In this document: positions 47,018-57,550 of the stretch, in pieces
Numbering within the stretch: position 1 is the stretch's first letter
How the letters are laid out: the number at the start of each line of letters is the position of its first letter
DNA from: Anthostomella pinea
Taxonomy: Eukaryota > Ascomycota > Sordariomycetes > Xylariales > Xylariaceae
Direction: 5' to 3'
Length of the DNA stretch: 64,000 nt
Assembly (NCBI GenBank): GCA_963556695.1
Contig: CAUWAG010000003.1
Span: forward strand, 4,712,001 to 4,776,000
The notes under the pieces: generated by a model
What the model saw: the letters and a program-made list of their open reading frames with translations, nothing else
Database searches by the model: none
What the model was told of the DNA's origin: nothing
Program-made: the position numbers and the translations under genes

Positions 47018-47590
47018 AAGGTGTCTCCCTAGGTGTAACGAGACGGGAATCAGCGATGAGCATTGTATATTATGGCAAGGCTTCACAGCGAGGCCTTCCT
47101 TCGGAGTTTTACGGTCATAAGGCAAAAGTTCGGGACCAGCGCATCAAATATACCCTTGCATTTTGTGATTTGCCACACCTTGATACCAAAACTCAAGTTG
47201 ATCAGTGACAATGACTGTGACAGTGACTGTGGTATTCCCATGGCACCTAGGATCTCAAATCAAAAGTTTGTATAAGCACCTGGAATAAGCGGTTATTCCC
47301 TGCGGGATTCAGTGGAATAACCACCAGATCGCTGTTTATGCGATCACCTGGATGATTTGTTCCACAGAGAATCAGAGCAGCCGTCATACAGTCGCAGGTG
47401 GTGGCGACGGCCTCGAATGGCCATCTTACCTAATCACTGGACAGGGGGTTTATGCAAATGATTATGTAAATTGCCTGGGCATTCATAGGTAAGGTACATG
47501 TACTCGGCCGTCACGCCACCTCAAAAGATTCATCACGGGTTCCTCACAGCTCGCCATGCAACTTCGACTGCCAATCAGTTCACACATGCG
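47018..47590. other. Intergenic, nab2 3' flank and hem14 promoter
   Basis: Holds the short inverted repeat copy C (47270-47299). An in-frame upstream ATG for the next gene lies at 47498. Nothing else is recognised. Confidence 0.5.
47270..47299 (-). repeat. Inverted partial copy C of the A/B repeat
   Basis: Positions 47270-47291 are the exact reverse complement of 42940-42961 in copy A (22 nt). Adjacent bases form GGAATAA-GCGG-TTATTCC, a small palindrome (47282-47299). Beyond this block similarity to A fades. Confidence 0.7.
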
Positions 47591-49826
47591 ATGACTTCCA
47601 GACGCCCAGAGGACGTTTTCATAGCTCTCCTGAGGTCTGTCTATCAGAGAGCACAGCATGGCACCATCCAATGGGGTCCGGCTCGACCTGTGCTATCCTT
47701 GGAGCTCCCCTCCACACAACGGCTAAGCTCCCGACAAGCAATTGGGCGACGCGGCCTTCACAGTAGCTCTGGCCATGTCTCGCGTGCGCAAAGACGAGCG
47801 TACGCAACCAGCGAGGCTCGGAAAGAAGCGCCGCGAGAGATAGCCGTCCTCGGAGGTGGTATCACTGGGTTGACAACTGCCCACTATCTGGCACGCCATG
47901 CCACGAACGCCAACATCACGCTGTACGAAGCCAGCGGAAATCTTGGGGGATGGGTAGAAGCAGAACGAGCACAGGTCAACAAGGGCCAACCCGGGGACGT
48001 GCTGCTTCAGCATGGCCCGCGAATGCTCCGATCTGGTGCTTCATCCCAGAAGTACGACGACCTTGTGCTATATGACGTGGTGGGTAACTTCTATGGTGTT
48101 CCATGTGACATACTTAGAGCTTTGCTGATGTGTGTGCCCTCCGTCAGCTAGCCAGCCTCGAAATGCAACACAAGATTCGACCGTTCGCCGACCCCGGAAA
48201 CCGCTACCTATACTACCCGGACCGCCTCGTGAAGCTGCCGTCTGGCGAGCTCAGTGTCGACAACATAGTTGGCACGATACGCAGTTGGCTGAATGACTCG
48301 ATATGGGACGGGACCCTGCGGAGTTTCTACAACTATTGGACGAAGTACCAAAGGTCACTTGTACCTGGCCAGATATTGCCTGCATCTCCTGCAAAGATGC
48401 TCGAAAAGGACGAATCTGTGGGAGAGTTCATGACTAGAGTGTTCGAGGATGACAGGCCAGTCAAGAACATGTTATCCGGCATAATGCACGGTATATACGG
48501 AGGTGATGTGAACAAGCTGAGCGCGAAGCACACAATGCTTGATCGCATGTGGTACCAGTTGACACTGCCCGTTCCAGAAGGCCAAATCTGGATGGCCAAC
48601 AAGGACTGGTACCTCCTCTACGACACTCTCAACGGCCCGAACCGTTTGAAGGTCATCGAGACGGCGGAGAAAGCCATCTCTTGGAATACACTCGCTTTCG
48701 ACGACGGTCTCCTGTCGCTGGTAGACGGCTTGGTGAAAGACCTGGAGAAACAAAGCAACGTTACCATCAAGTACGATGCCCCGGTCACATCGTTGAGTTA
48801 CAACAATGATCAAGTCTCTGTAAGTTTCCTCTTGCGCTTTAGGGGATGAACATCCACTGATGCAAGCTGTAGGTGATTACTGCAAAGACAGATCAGCCGA
48901 ATAACTACGATCAAGTGATCAGCACGCTCTTCTCGAGGCATCTCTCACAGATAGTTCAGCCACCGAACAGCTTGCCTTCGCTGGCTGAGACGCATGCCAT
49001 CACAATAATGGTCGTCAACCTCTGGTACCCTACGCCTGGGCTCCTCCGCGACATCCGGGGGTTCGGGTACCTTATTCCCTCTTCGACCCCGGATAACGAT
49101 GAGTGCGCCCTCGGTGTTCTCTTCGATTCGGACCTTCAAACACGTGATGAAGTCCCAGGCACGAAGCTCACAGTCATGCTCGGTGGACATCACTGGGATG
49201 AATGGGAGAGTCTGCCGACTGAGGAGATGGGCGCCGAAATGGCAAAGCAGATAGTCAAGCGCCACCTGGGCATTGACGACAAGGAGGAAGTCGTCGTGAG
49301 TTCCCGTCTCTGCCGAGAGTGCCTCCCGCAGCACTACGTGGGCCACCGCGAACGCATGAACAAAGCACACTACGAACTTCTCTCCACATTCCAGGGGAAG
49401 CTCACAGTCGCGGGTCCCAGCTACACCACGATCGGCGTAATCCCATCGATGCGAGCTGGCTTCGACGCGGCCATGCGCGTCGCCCGCGGCCACGGCCCCC
49501 CGTGGTTCCGATACTCGGGTTCGGGTTCGCAGCCGGACTGGTGGACGCCGATCCTGAAGAGGAATGAGCAGACGGGATGGAAAATCCGCGACCATGTGGG
49601 TGCCACGGGCTTAGAGGGCTTTACCGAGTCCGAGTTCCACTGCATGTACCCCTCGCCGAAGGAGTCGCTCATGTTCCGGAAATGGACTGGGGCGCATAGC
49701 CGCTTCCTGGATGACGACGGCCAGTGGATCACGTCCGAGGGGCAAGAGCCCGGTGGTTTCCGCGTTGGAAATGGAGTCACGGAGCAGGATAAGAATGAAG
49801 ATGCTTCGGGGCAGGACAGGAAGTAG
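47591..49826 (+). CDS. hem14: Protoporphyrinogen oxidase (haem biosynthesis)
   Basis: FAD enzyme of the mitochondrial inner membrane that oxidises protoporphyrinogen IX to protoporphyrin IX, the penultimate step of haem synthesis. Exons 47591-48079, 48148-48819 and 48873-49826 give about 704 residues; an in-frame ATG at 47498 would add 31. The Arg/Ser/Leu-rich N-terminus (FIALLRSVYQRAQHG, RAQRRAYATS) fits mitochondrial import. The dinucleotide motif is IAVLGGGITGLTTAHYLARH, then LYEASGNLGGWVEAER. Mid-protein markers are HKIRPFADPGNRYLYYPDRL and GIYGGDVNKLSAKHTMLDRM. Near the C-terminus are ECLPQHYVGHRERM and VAGPSYTTIGVIPSMRAGFD. The first intron follows LVLYDV and restores LASLEMQHKIRPF. The Met at 47591 was preferred because MTSRRPEDVFIALLRS resembles family N-termini; this is a judgement. 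Confidence 0.92.
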
Positions 49827-50659
49827 ACGTGGATACAGTATATATATACATCGGCAATACATGCGTAGAGGCTACTTGCTCCAGAGAAAGGGACCCTCTG
49901 TGCCCGATTAGAAATTTAGAAAAAGATCAAACGATGGCAGGTGGGCGTCACCGTGCGGGTGTTTCCACGTCCAGCCATTATGAAACACCTGTCCTCCTTG
50001 TTGAGGAGTTGGTTATCTGTTGGACTGATTTTACGTCGCAGGTACTGCAAGCCGCCATGTTCGAAAAGCTGCGAGGCTATTCCCTCAGCCCTACGAGCCA
50101 GGCTCTTTGTTAGGAGGCCGCAGCCTGCAGCCTCAACACTATCTCGGCTGTGGTGCCAGCGTGTCGGTACCCGCTTGGACTGGCATGTGCATGGTACCGC
50201 CAACAACACCAACCATATTGCAGTGGAGCGGATCCCAACATCGCTGTCTGCCGCTTATATCCGCGTCGTAGTAGACCGAGACAAAGGATTTGGCGATGGC
50301 TTCCAACACACGGCATGATTTCGGGTCGACACATCCGGCATAACTCTGCCAACACCGACAAATCTTACATGGATCACCTGCTTTTGGCCTTCCGTGGCAA
50401 ACGTTCTGGCGGTTTGAAAGGTAGCCGTTGCGACTTTTCTTTCTTTCTGAACTCGAGTCCCGCCAACATGAGTCTGCTTCCGGCTTGCGGCTGGCTAGAC
50501 ATCTATCACAACATATGTGGTGGTAGCCACACCTAACCAACCAGGGAGGACAAAGGCTTCAGAATGAGTAGATGCTCTATAAACATGCCTCTTGCAGATA
50601 GGTGACAACAGTTCTTCACACTATCACCTCGAAACTCTGAACATCACCAAGCAAGCAAT
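49827..50659. other. Intergenic, no gene recognised
   Basis: Domain-free open frames on both strands (up to 133 codons). TATAAA at 50578-50583 lies about 80 bp before the small frame at 50660. Confidence 0.45.
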
Positions 50660-50839
50660 ATGTCGGGAACTGGATCCGGAAGTCAGCCTCGCGATCCCAC
50701 CGAGAACACACACGGCTCAAAGTCACCGGCGAATCCGTCACCAGCGAAGTCATCACCAGTGGATGTGTTTGACGCGTTAGGACAAACGACTAGTGGAAAT
50801 TCAGCCATGGGTGACCACCACCTGGTCCCGCGCTCTTAA
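50660..50839 (+). CDS. Possible small disordered protein (59 aa)
   Basis: Short single-exon frame, not recognised. The product is Ser/Pro/Gly/Asn-rich and probably disordered: MSGTGSGSQPRDPTENTHGS, KSPANPSPAKSSPVDVFDAL, then GQTTSGNSAMGDHHLVPRS. It has no signal peptide, cysteines or membrane segment. Support is contextual: a TATAAA box about 80 bp upstream and a leader of the CACTATCACCTCGAAAC and CATCACCAAGCAAGCAAT type directly before the ATG. Composition resembles small stress- or conidiation-associated fungal proteins, but that is only a resemblance. A chance frame remains possible. Confidence 0.4.
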   Translation: MSGTGSGSQPRDPTENTHGSKSPANPSPAKSSPVDVFDALGQTTSGNSAMGDHHLVPRS

Positions 50840-53812
50840 GGCTTTGACAAAGATGTGTCGTGGCTAGGTGGTCAAGGGTTGGGCTCCGTACACACACACT
50901 CCTTTAAATTACTGATTGGGTTTCTTTGGGTCTTGGGTTTTTTCTTTTTCTTTCTTTCATTCGCTGGGTTACTTCGCGGACTTTGGGGACTTTACGGGGC
51001 GTTAATGGGTAGTCACAGATGCGGTGCTTCAGTATTTCCTTAATAAATCATGACGGTTTTCGCATATGGCTCTGTTGACGCTCTGACGTGACCTAAGACT
51101 TTCATGTTGCCATACTCTCGTCGGCTTTATGTACAGGCTCATCCAACTGGCTCTCTCTACCTTTGACCGGCTGAAGGCGGACGTATGAAGTGTGCAAGCC
51201 ATGATCATCTCCGGTTCCCATACTCGGCCGAAGGTCACCGCTGCCCATTCCGACTCCTCCGAGGTATGGTCATTGTGGCTAAAGAAAGGGGGAGAGGGCA
51301 ACTGTGGACGAAAGCAAGCGCTAATAGATGTGGGGAGATATACAGCATACTCTGGCATCCAACCAGCAACACGAGCGGAGTTGCTTAGTGGACTTCAAGA
51401 AGGACTGTTACTTCGAGGTGAGTATACTAATGCGAGCCACACCTATATGTCTGTCGCCCTGCCGTGTAGCCCGACATACAAGGGGTGGCGTCCAGCAATG
51501 AACAGGCTGCTGAGCTTGAGGGTTAGGTTTTATTCGAAGCTCTGTAATCCGTACATCTCGGGGCTGACGCCTGGACCAGAGGCTCTGGTCACCCGTTACT
51601 CGATCGATGCTCCGAAACCATTTCCAACCAACTTCCAACACTCCACAATGAACTACAGTACACTTTGCGAGTACTACTTCTTACAAGACCCACATCCGTT
51701 CCCAGGACGATCGTTGAAGTAATTTGTCAAAGCTTCACAGCCCGGACGGTCAGAGAGCAGCAAGGTGTGTCACGGCACTAGATGACAGCCCCACATGTCA
51801 GGGGTCAACCCCTATATATACCAGAGCATGTTCCCTAGATAGCTTCATAGTTTCCTTTCCTTCTCACGTACCACAACAACGGTAATTCTGGAGTCATCAG
51901 CAGTTGAACTGTGGCAACGTGACACCCTTCTCGTGCCCTTGTCGAGCATGTCCCACGTTCACATTGGCTATCAACGACGTTGTTCCGTCACTGTCATTAG
52001 CTGGCTTGCCGAGCCAAACATGTACAAAGTCCTAGATGAATCCCATCATGGTGACTTGATGACTACGCTCTGCCACATCTTGCTGGTTAATACAGATACC
52101 ATCAATCCACAAACCCTCTCTCTACACGGATGCCTCAAATGGGTAAGACTTATATATAGACTACTTGTTACAGGTTTAGGGCGAATTTTGATAGATATGG
52201 ATATGCATGGCAGAAAAACATAATTTCAAGGACGAACATCTCACGGCAAATGTAACCACTCTCATCCGGCCAAGTAGTCTTCCTCTCTTGACCTATGATA
52301 GCCAAACCCATGGCGCGATTACCGATGTTGTTGCCTTTTTCCGGGAAATGACATACTCATATGTTGCTAAGCTCCTAGTGCATATACGTCCCAGGGAGAT
52401 TCGTAGCTGTGTGTGTATCCTAGGAGTTTATGAACCACTTTCAGGGACGATCATGGAACAAGTAATGGTTTGAAGAACTGCGCGTAACTGTGTATAAGAA
52501 AGTAATGAACCATGGAAGAGATCCATGGATCGAAAGGAGCTATATACGAATGGGTCCACCCTGGATCAAGACCTTGGCGGTTCCCAACATATGCCCGTCA
52601 GAAAAGAACGCGTCTCCGTCCTCGGAGTTCATTGGCCATCTACCATGGTCATGAAGATTGGCCCTCGGGTAAGCTAACAATTACATCCCTGAATCACAAG
52701 TCCTTCGTCCTCGGCCACAGGCGGCCTCGGCGTTACTCCTTGTTCCTTCGTCTTGGGCAGTCCTCAGACATTTCGGTTGCCCAATGCCCAGGACGTCTTG
52801 AGGCAGTCCACGTCAAGGCAGTTCAGTCTAGCTGAGCTGGCCACAACAACTGCGATACAACAGCGTGCTAGCAGGTCTAACACTCAATCCCGTATTCCAA
52901 GCCGTACCATAAGAAAGTGCAAGGCCATCCTTTGGGACACTCCCAGGAAGGCAGGGGGTTGTAGGATTTCTCGCTCAAGCTGCTGACCAACCAGAGCTGT
53001 ACGTCTATGCCTCCCACCGTCACCTTGCACGTATCGAAACAGGACGTGACAAAGTTCAGTGGCTGCTTCGAGGGATCCGGGTCGGGTACGCGCTGTCCAC
53101 TGCAGAGCCGGTCCAGGTCGTTCGGGTTTGCGCAGTCGCAGCCCAGCACGGGCGTATCATAGTCGAAGCGGGCCACTAGTTGAGATGGCTGTGATTGTGG
53201 TAACGCCGACGCACCCAAAGAACCCGTCGGCACTCCTCCGATGGCCTAGTCGCCACCAGCTCGGCTATCCGAGCAACTACTCCTCGAGCCCGTACGGCAG
53301 CCGTGCCTTGGCTGCGTGGCTTCCTCGGACCTCCACCCCATGGAGTGCTCGATCCACTGTCAGGCGTGTCATCACGGATGTTGCTGCCGCCTTGAGGGCA
53401 GTCCCTCGGCGAAGTGGCCCTTCTCGCCGCAGCGATAGCACCCCGTCTTTGGCGAGGCTAGTATGCTTACTACACCTTGTACGTCCAAGTAGACTTAATG
53501 CATAAGCTTGTAATATACTAGTATACCAGGCCAGGCTTTCCAGCAGGAAGCTGTCCTCGTTTTGCATGCTCAACCTCTGTAGGTAGGTATGAATTGATTC
53601 TATACGAATACCGAAGCTCTTATAGCCGCAAAGGAAAAGCCAACCCATATGCCCTAAAATCTAGCATAAGTAGAGACCTCTATAACCTTGTGTCTTGCTC
53701 TGCAAACGCATCCCGAATCCCAATTTACCTTGTTACCTGTTCTAAACTCCCAGTCCTACATGAGGGCTGTCAAAAGGGGTACGAGAAGGCGCCTCGTGCG
53801 TTTGGCTGAATC
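50840..53812. other. Gene-poor stretch of about 3 kb
   Basis: No supported intact gene. Candidates seen: a 176-codon plus-strand frame (51192-51722); a TATATATA at 51813-51820 followed by a 91-codon frame from ATG 51948 (MSHVHIGYQRRCSV); an 88-codon frame at 52207; and a cysteine-containing minus-strand frame 53233-52877 (LGCDCANPNDLDRLC). None has a domain or convincing introns. A degenerate retroelement-like zinc knuckle is listed separately at 53398-53440. Confidence 0.4.
53398..53440 (-). mobile_element. Degenerate Gag-type CCHC zinc knuckle trace
   Basis: Minus-strand codons give TGCYRCGEKGHF (Cys-x2-Cys-x4-His) from 53440 to 53411. The fourth ligand is present as Asp-Cys-Pro at 53403-53395 but one base out of frame (13 nt instead of 12 between His and Cys codons). 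CCHC knuckles with this flavour are typical of retrotransposon Gag proteins, though cellular RNA-binding proteins also have them. No LTRs, protease or reverse transcriptase motifs were found nearby, so this would be a relic. Confidence 0.4.
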
Positions 53813-54829
53813 CTATTTCAGGACAAGAGCGGCAGCAAACTGGCCCTGAGACCCGGGGACGTATTTAGGCATGGTGATGACCTTGGCGACTTCCCTGTCG
53901 CCAGCAGCGTTGTGGTGATTGGCCAAGGCGACCAGTTTACTGTTGATAACGTCGCTCCCCAACAGGCGCAGGAAGGCATCGCCGTGCTTCGGCTCCCAGA
54001 CAGCCACCTGGTCGACGGGGATGCCAGCCTCCTCGTAGTTCTGCGCCGTGATTGCCCAGAAACCCTTGTTCATCACGTTCGTCAGGAAATACACCTTCAG
54101 ATTCTTCGTGTCCGCCTTCGCGACGCTGGCGTATGATTGCCAGGTGATCTCGTTCAGGGGCACGTGTTTGGGGCCGCTCGGCACCCTGTTGTTTCTCTTG
54201 AACGCATCCTCGCCAATGATGACCTGACCGCCTGTGTCGTATAGGCCGGAGACGACAGTGTTCGTGTCGTATTCTCCGGTGTAGTCCGCGGCGGTACCTT
54301 CATCCCCGGAGCTGCCTTGGGTGCTGCTTACGATGGCGATTCTCTTCAACTCCTTGATGGAACCGAGGTCGACGCCAGTATCTGAGGATTTGAAAACCTG
54401 GAGTTCAGGGTGCTCGCTGACAATGGCCTTTTCCTCGCCTATGTAGAAGTAGTCTGGTTCGAGCTTAAAGATGTTCATGAACGATGTGTGTTCCTTAGCG
54501 CCCGTGGCGCCCTCATCTACGTCGTCATAGATCGTGGTGTCAGGAGTTTTGTCTTTGACGGCCTTCTCGTAGGCAGCAAGTCTTGTCTGGCCCGTCTCTT
54601 TGTACGCGCCCATGGGTCTGACAGTGCCATACCCTGGACCGTAGCCCAGGTTTTCAAACTTATCATCACCGCGACGGCTTCTCTCCCTCCGCTGGAGAGC
54701 TACTGGCGTACTGCTGTACTTGTCGAGAGTGTGGCTAGTCGGCTGCCTAATGGTATTCCCAGTGACCGGTTGTTGGAAGCCAAGGATTGCTGCCAGGAGG
54801 AGTGTACAGTGCCCGGCAAACAACTTCAT
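53813..54829 (-). CDS. Secreted hypothetical protein, orphan
   Basis: Not recognised. Single exon of 338 residues with a clear signal peptide (MKLFAGHCTLLLAAILGFQQ, cleavage probably after PVTG). A basic stretch follows (LQRRERSRRGDDK), possibly a processing site. The body is rich in charged and small residues: NLGYGPGYGTVRPMGAYKET, FMNIFKLEPDYFYIGEEKAI, DLGSIKELKRIAIVSSTQGS, LKVYFLTNVMNKGFWAITAQ, VDQVAVWEPKHGDAFLRLLG. It has almost no cysteine after the signal peptide, so it is not a typical Cys-rich effector. TATATA on the minus strand at 54864-54859 is only about 30 bp before the ATG, implying a very short leader or another start site. No function is proposed; extracellular location is inferred. 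Confidence 0.75.
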   Translation of the reverse strand: MKLFAGHCTLLLAAILGFQQPVTGNTIRQPTSHTLDKYSSTPVALQRRERSRRGDDKFENLGYGPGYGTVRPMGAYKETGQTRLAAYEKAVKDKTPDTTIYDDVDEGATGAKEHTSFMNIFKLEPDYFYIGEEKAIVSEHPELQVFKSSDTGVDLGSIKELKRIAIVSSTQGSSGDEGTAADYTGEYDTNTVVSGLYDTGGQVIIGEDAFKRNNRVPSGPKHVPLNEITWQSYASVAKADTKNLKVYFLTNVMNKGFWAITAQNYEEAGIPVDQVAVWEPKHGDAFLRLLGSDVINSKLVALANHHNAAGDREVAKVITMPKYVPGSQGQFAAALVLK

Positions 54830-55819
54830 TCTGGGCGGCGTTTCAATAGCTTGCGCAGTATATAGGATTTAAGAGCTTGTCAACCTTAGAGAGCCCTTCA
54901 AATCGAGGCGACGAGAATAGGTATGAGGACACAGAAGACAGAAGTGTTGGCTTTCCAAAAGCCATCCTTCCATTATCCTTTATCTCCCCGGGCGAGGCGA
55001 ACTCGCCCGTCGAATTGTAAGCCCGGTCATCCCAGGGACACGTCGTGCTGTTGGGAATGGACCTCAGAGCGGCCTGACCTAGCAGCCCTAGGTGATAATA
55101 ATAAGTTAGACAATCCCTTCCTACGAGATTTGTGGGGAAAAACGGATCTTCACAATCCCACAAGGCAACAACTCCGCCACTTTATCCATGTACACATCGT
55201 AAAATGACGAAAGAGCGTCCATCTTAGGAAAAAACCAACACCGAGCGCTCCTGACACGTTACAAGGCAGCAAGGTCGCGCGATCCAGGTTCATCCACACC
55301 TTGCAGCTCACCTATCCGTCCTGATGTGATAAGAGCAGGCATCGAATAGCAGTTTCGCCTCCCGTACCCGCCGAGAACGTGGACACTACGGTTGTACCGA
55401 AGTCGTCTCGATTCGGCTATGCCGAGGACAATGTGAGCACTATGGAATCATTGCTCCGAATCTGCGCAGTGGGAGCCAAGAAGAGCCGTCTCCGACACAA
55501 TAACGGATTGACCTTGAGTTTATTGAGCAAGCAGAAACCCCCATAAGTCCAGAAGCATAAGACGGTGGACCATGGCGCTCTATTTCAGTCCAGAGCAATG
55601 GGGCCAGCACCATCGCAGTTGACGGAGGGAGAAACGAGCGCGGTGTCATGATCTTCGTAATAATACAGCCAGCAAGAGTGAAACAGAGGCATCCCAGGAA
55701 CCTAGAACCCAGAACAAAGAACAAGCTATCTCGAATCCGAAGCCCATGCAACGGGAACAGCTCGTGAAGATACCGGGGAAAGGCTCGCTTTCTACGAGTC
55801 CTCCGCACACAGACCACGT
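54830..55819. other. Intergenic, no gene recognised
   Basis: About 1 kb; contains the promoter of the secreted-protein gene and the 3' flank of the next minus-strand gene. Open frames (up to 125 codons) have no domain. Confidence 0.5.
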
Positions 55820-56770
55820 CTAAGCAGACACCATCTGGATGTCCTCCACAGGCACAGTGTTCGCCTCTGCCTCCGCCTGGATAGCCGGAATAGCCGGATC
55901 CTGCGCTTCCCCATCACCTTTCTCCTCAGCCAGAGCCGTAGTCATAACCTCTGCCGCGGCCGGGGCCGGTGTCATCTCGGTATCCATAGCCTCCACACCC
56001 TCAGCTACAGCGGCATCAGTAGCCTCACCGGCGGCCACCTCTGCGCGCTTAGCCTTTGCCCGGCGACGCGAGCGTGAGCGTGACATCTTATTCTTCTCGG
56101 GCTGCGGTTGGGGTCCTCCCTGCTCTTCCTTCACTTCACCATCACCCTTCTCCTCCACAGCCGGCGTAGTCGTAGTCGTCGTAGTCGTTCCCGCAGCCGT
56201 GGTTTCTCCCAGGGCCTTTTGACCATCCATACCCTTCGCACCCCCAGCCACAGCGGCACCAGCAGCAGCCCCACCGGCAGCGGTAGCCATCTCTGCGCGC
56301 TTAGCCTTCCACTCCTTATTCTTCTTCAGGCGATAGCGATTGAGACGCTGGTTCCGCCTCTTCTTCCCCTCGGAAATTTGCGGTCGGGGTCCTTCCTGAC
56401 CCTTGCTCTCGCCCTTGCTCGCAACCTCAGCCTGTCCCTTGCTCTCGTCCTTGCTCACAACCTGAGCCTGAGCCTGTCCCTCACTCTTCTGACCAATGTT
56501 CCAGCCACGACGCCGCTTCGGTCTCTTCCTCTTCTCGCGTTGCGGCTGGAACCCTTCCTGAGTCGGGGCGTCACTCTGACTCTGAGCAGCTTTACTCTCA
56601 CCGACCACCCCGTCCCCGTCACCGTCCCCGTCCCCGGCCTCTTTCCCAGCACGCTTCTGCGCCGCGTCGTTCTTGTGCCCGATGTCCTTGCCGCGACGGC
56701 GTGCTGGGCGTTTTCTCTTAGTGGTAAGTGGCTGGGGGTTTGCATCCGCCATGGTGTTTATATCCGCCAT
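55820..56770 (-). CDS. Low-complexity basic/acidic repeat protein
   Basis: Not recognised. Single exon of 316 residues built from duplicated modules. Module 1: TKRKRPARRRGKDIGHKN and EKRKRPKRRRGWNIGQKS, about 70 residues apart. Module 2: KAKRAEMATAAGG and KAKRAEVAAGEATD, each followed by an Ala/Thr-rich spacer and an EEKGDGE acidic block. Between them are KSEGQAQAQVVSKDESKGQA and similar Lys/Gln/Ser units, GKKRRNQRLNRYRLKKNKEW, and an eight-Thr run. Lys/Arg clusters suggest nuclear or nucleolar targeting and nucleic-acid contact; this is inference from composition. The opposite strand also reads open through this region because of the repetitive codons, but its Leu/Ser/Arg product is a shadow. 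The start MADINTMADANPQP at 56770 follows a region with no other signals. Confidence 0.6.
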   Translation of the reverse strand: MADINTMADANPQPLTTKRKRPARRRGKDIGHKNDAAQKRAGKEAGDGDGDGDGVVGESKAAQSQSDAPTQEGFQPQREKRKRPKRRRGWNIGQKSEGQAQAQVVSKDESKGQAEVASKGESKGQEGPRPQISEGKKRRNQRLNRYRLKKNKEWKAKRAEMATAAGGAAAGAAVAGGAKGMDGQKALGETTAAGTTTTTTTTPAVEEKGDGEVKEEQGGPQPQPEKNKMSRSRSRRRAKAKRAEVAAGEATDAAVAEGVEAMDTEMTPAPAAAEVMTTALAEEKGDGEAQDPAIPAIQAEAEANTVPVEDIQMVSA

Positions 56771-57550
56771 TGCGTTTGTATGGATATGTATGGATGCGGA
56801 TGTGAGTCTTGCTCTGTATCTGTGCGGGTTGCTCTTGATGTGTATGTCCGGGTGCACAAGCTCTGGAAATATATGTTTTGGGGAAGAGAGTGCAAGTCGA
56901 GGAATTGGGATGAGAAGGAATGACGGAAGACCGATATCTGGTCCAACCGTGGAACTCAGGCAGAGGAAAGCAGTGCCCGGTGTTTGGTGTTTGCTTTTGA
57001 CGGGAAGAAAATTCGCTGCTGGGTGAGTCTGCACACCGCAGGGAACTGCCAGTGGCTGTTATCCGAGTTTTCAGCGGGCTTAGCTGGTTACGAATGTCAT
57101 CTAGGCCCGCCGATTGGCCGCTGGCTGCAGTATCTGAGATGGTGATTGGTGAACATGATAAGCGGAACTGCAGAGCGCTTGCCACCTGCAGATGTTGTGG
57201 CTCAAGTTGAACGCGGTCAGGAGGCAAGTATGTTGCAGACTCGATTATCGAGTTTGCATGTTTTGGCGAGGTGGTTTAGGAACGCAGGACTCCTTGGTCA
57301 TTCACATCAACATGCCATTTGAGTAGGTATGTTTCCATCGAGTAAAGACTTTATGATAGTATTATAAATAACCAGAGCTGGATGGATATGCCATACCAGG
57401 CCGAGGTAATTATCCGAAAAGACATAGTGAAGCAGTATGGTTGCAAGCATCGACTGCACCGAACTGTCGCAAGCAAGCTGCTCCTACGCCCGCCACCCAT
57501 ATAGTACAATCCCGACGTTACATTACCAAAACCCTCTGAACAAGGGCCCA
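56771..57550. other. Intergenic, repeat-protein promoter and ABC transporter 3' flank
   Basis: No coding signal beyond in-frame extension of neighbouring open frames. Confidence 0.5.

Noticed and set aside
51192..51722. 176-codon plus-strand frame in the gene-poor stretch
   Set aside because: Length is within chance for this much sequence. There is no signal peptide, domain, intron or promoter in the right place.
52877..53233. Cysteine-containing 118-codon minus-strand frame
   Set aside because: It was considered as a small secreted protein, but there is no signal peptide and it adjoins Gag-like relic sequence; more likely old repeat DNA.
56108..56923. 271-codon plus-strand frame opposite the low-complexity repeat protein
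   Set aside because: Leu/Ser/Thr-rich translation of the repetitive codons on the other strand; it looks like membrane segments only through composition. It is also possible that neither strand is coding, but the minus-strand product has clearer modular structure.
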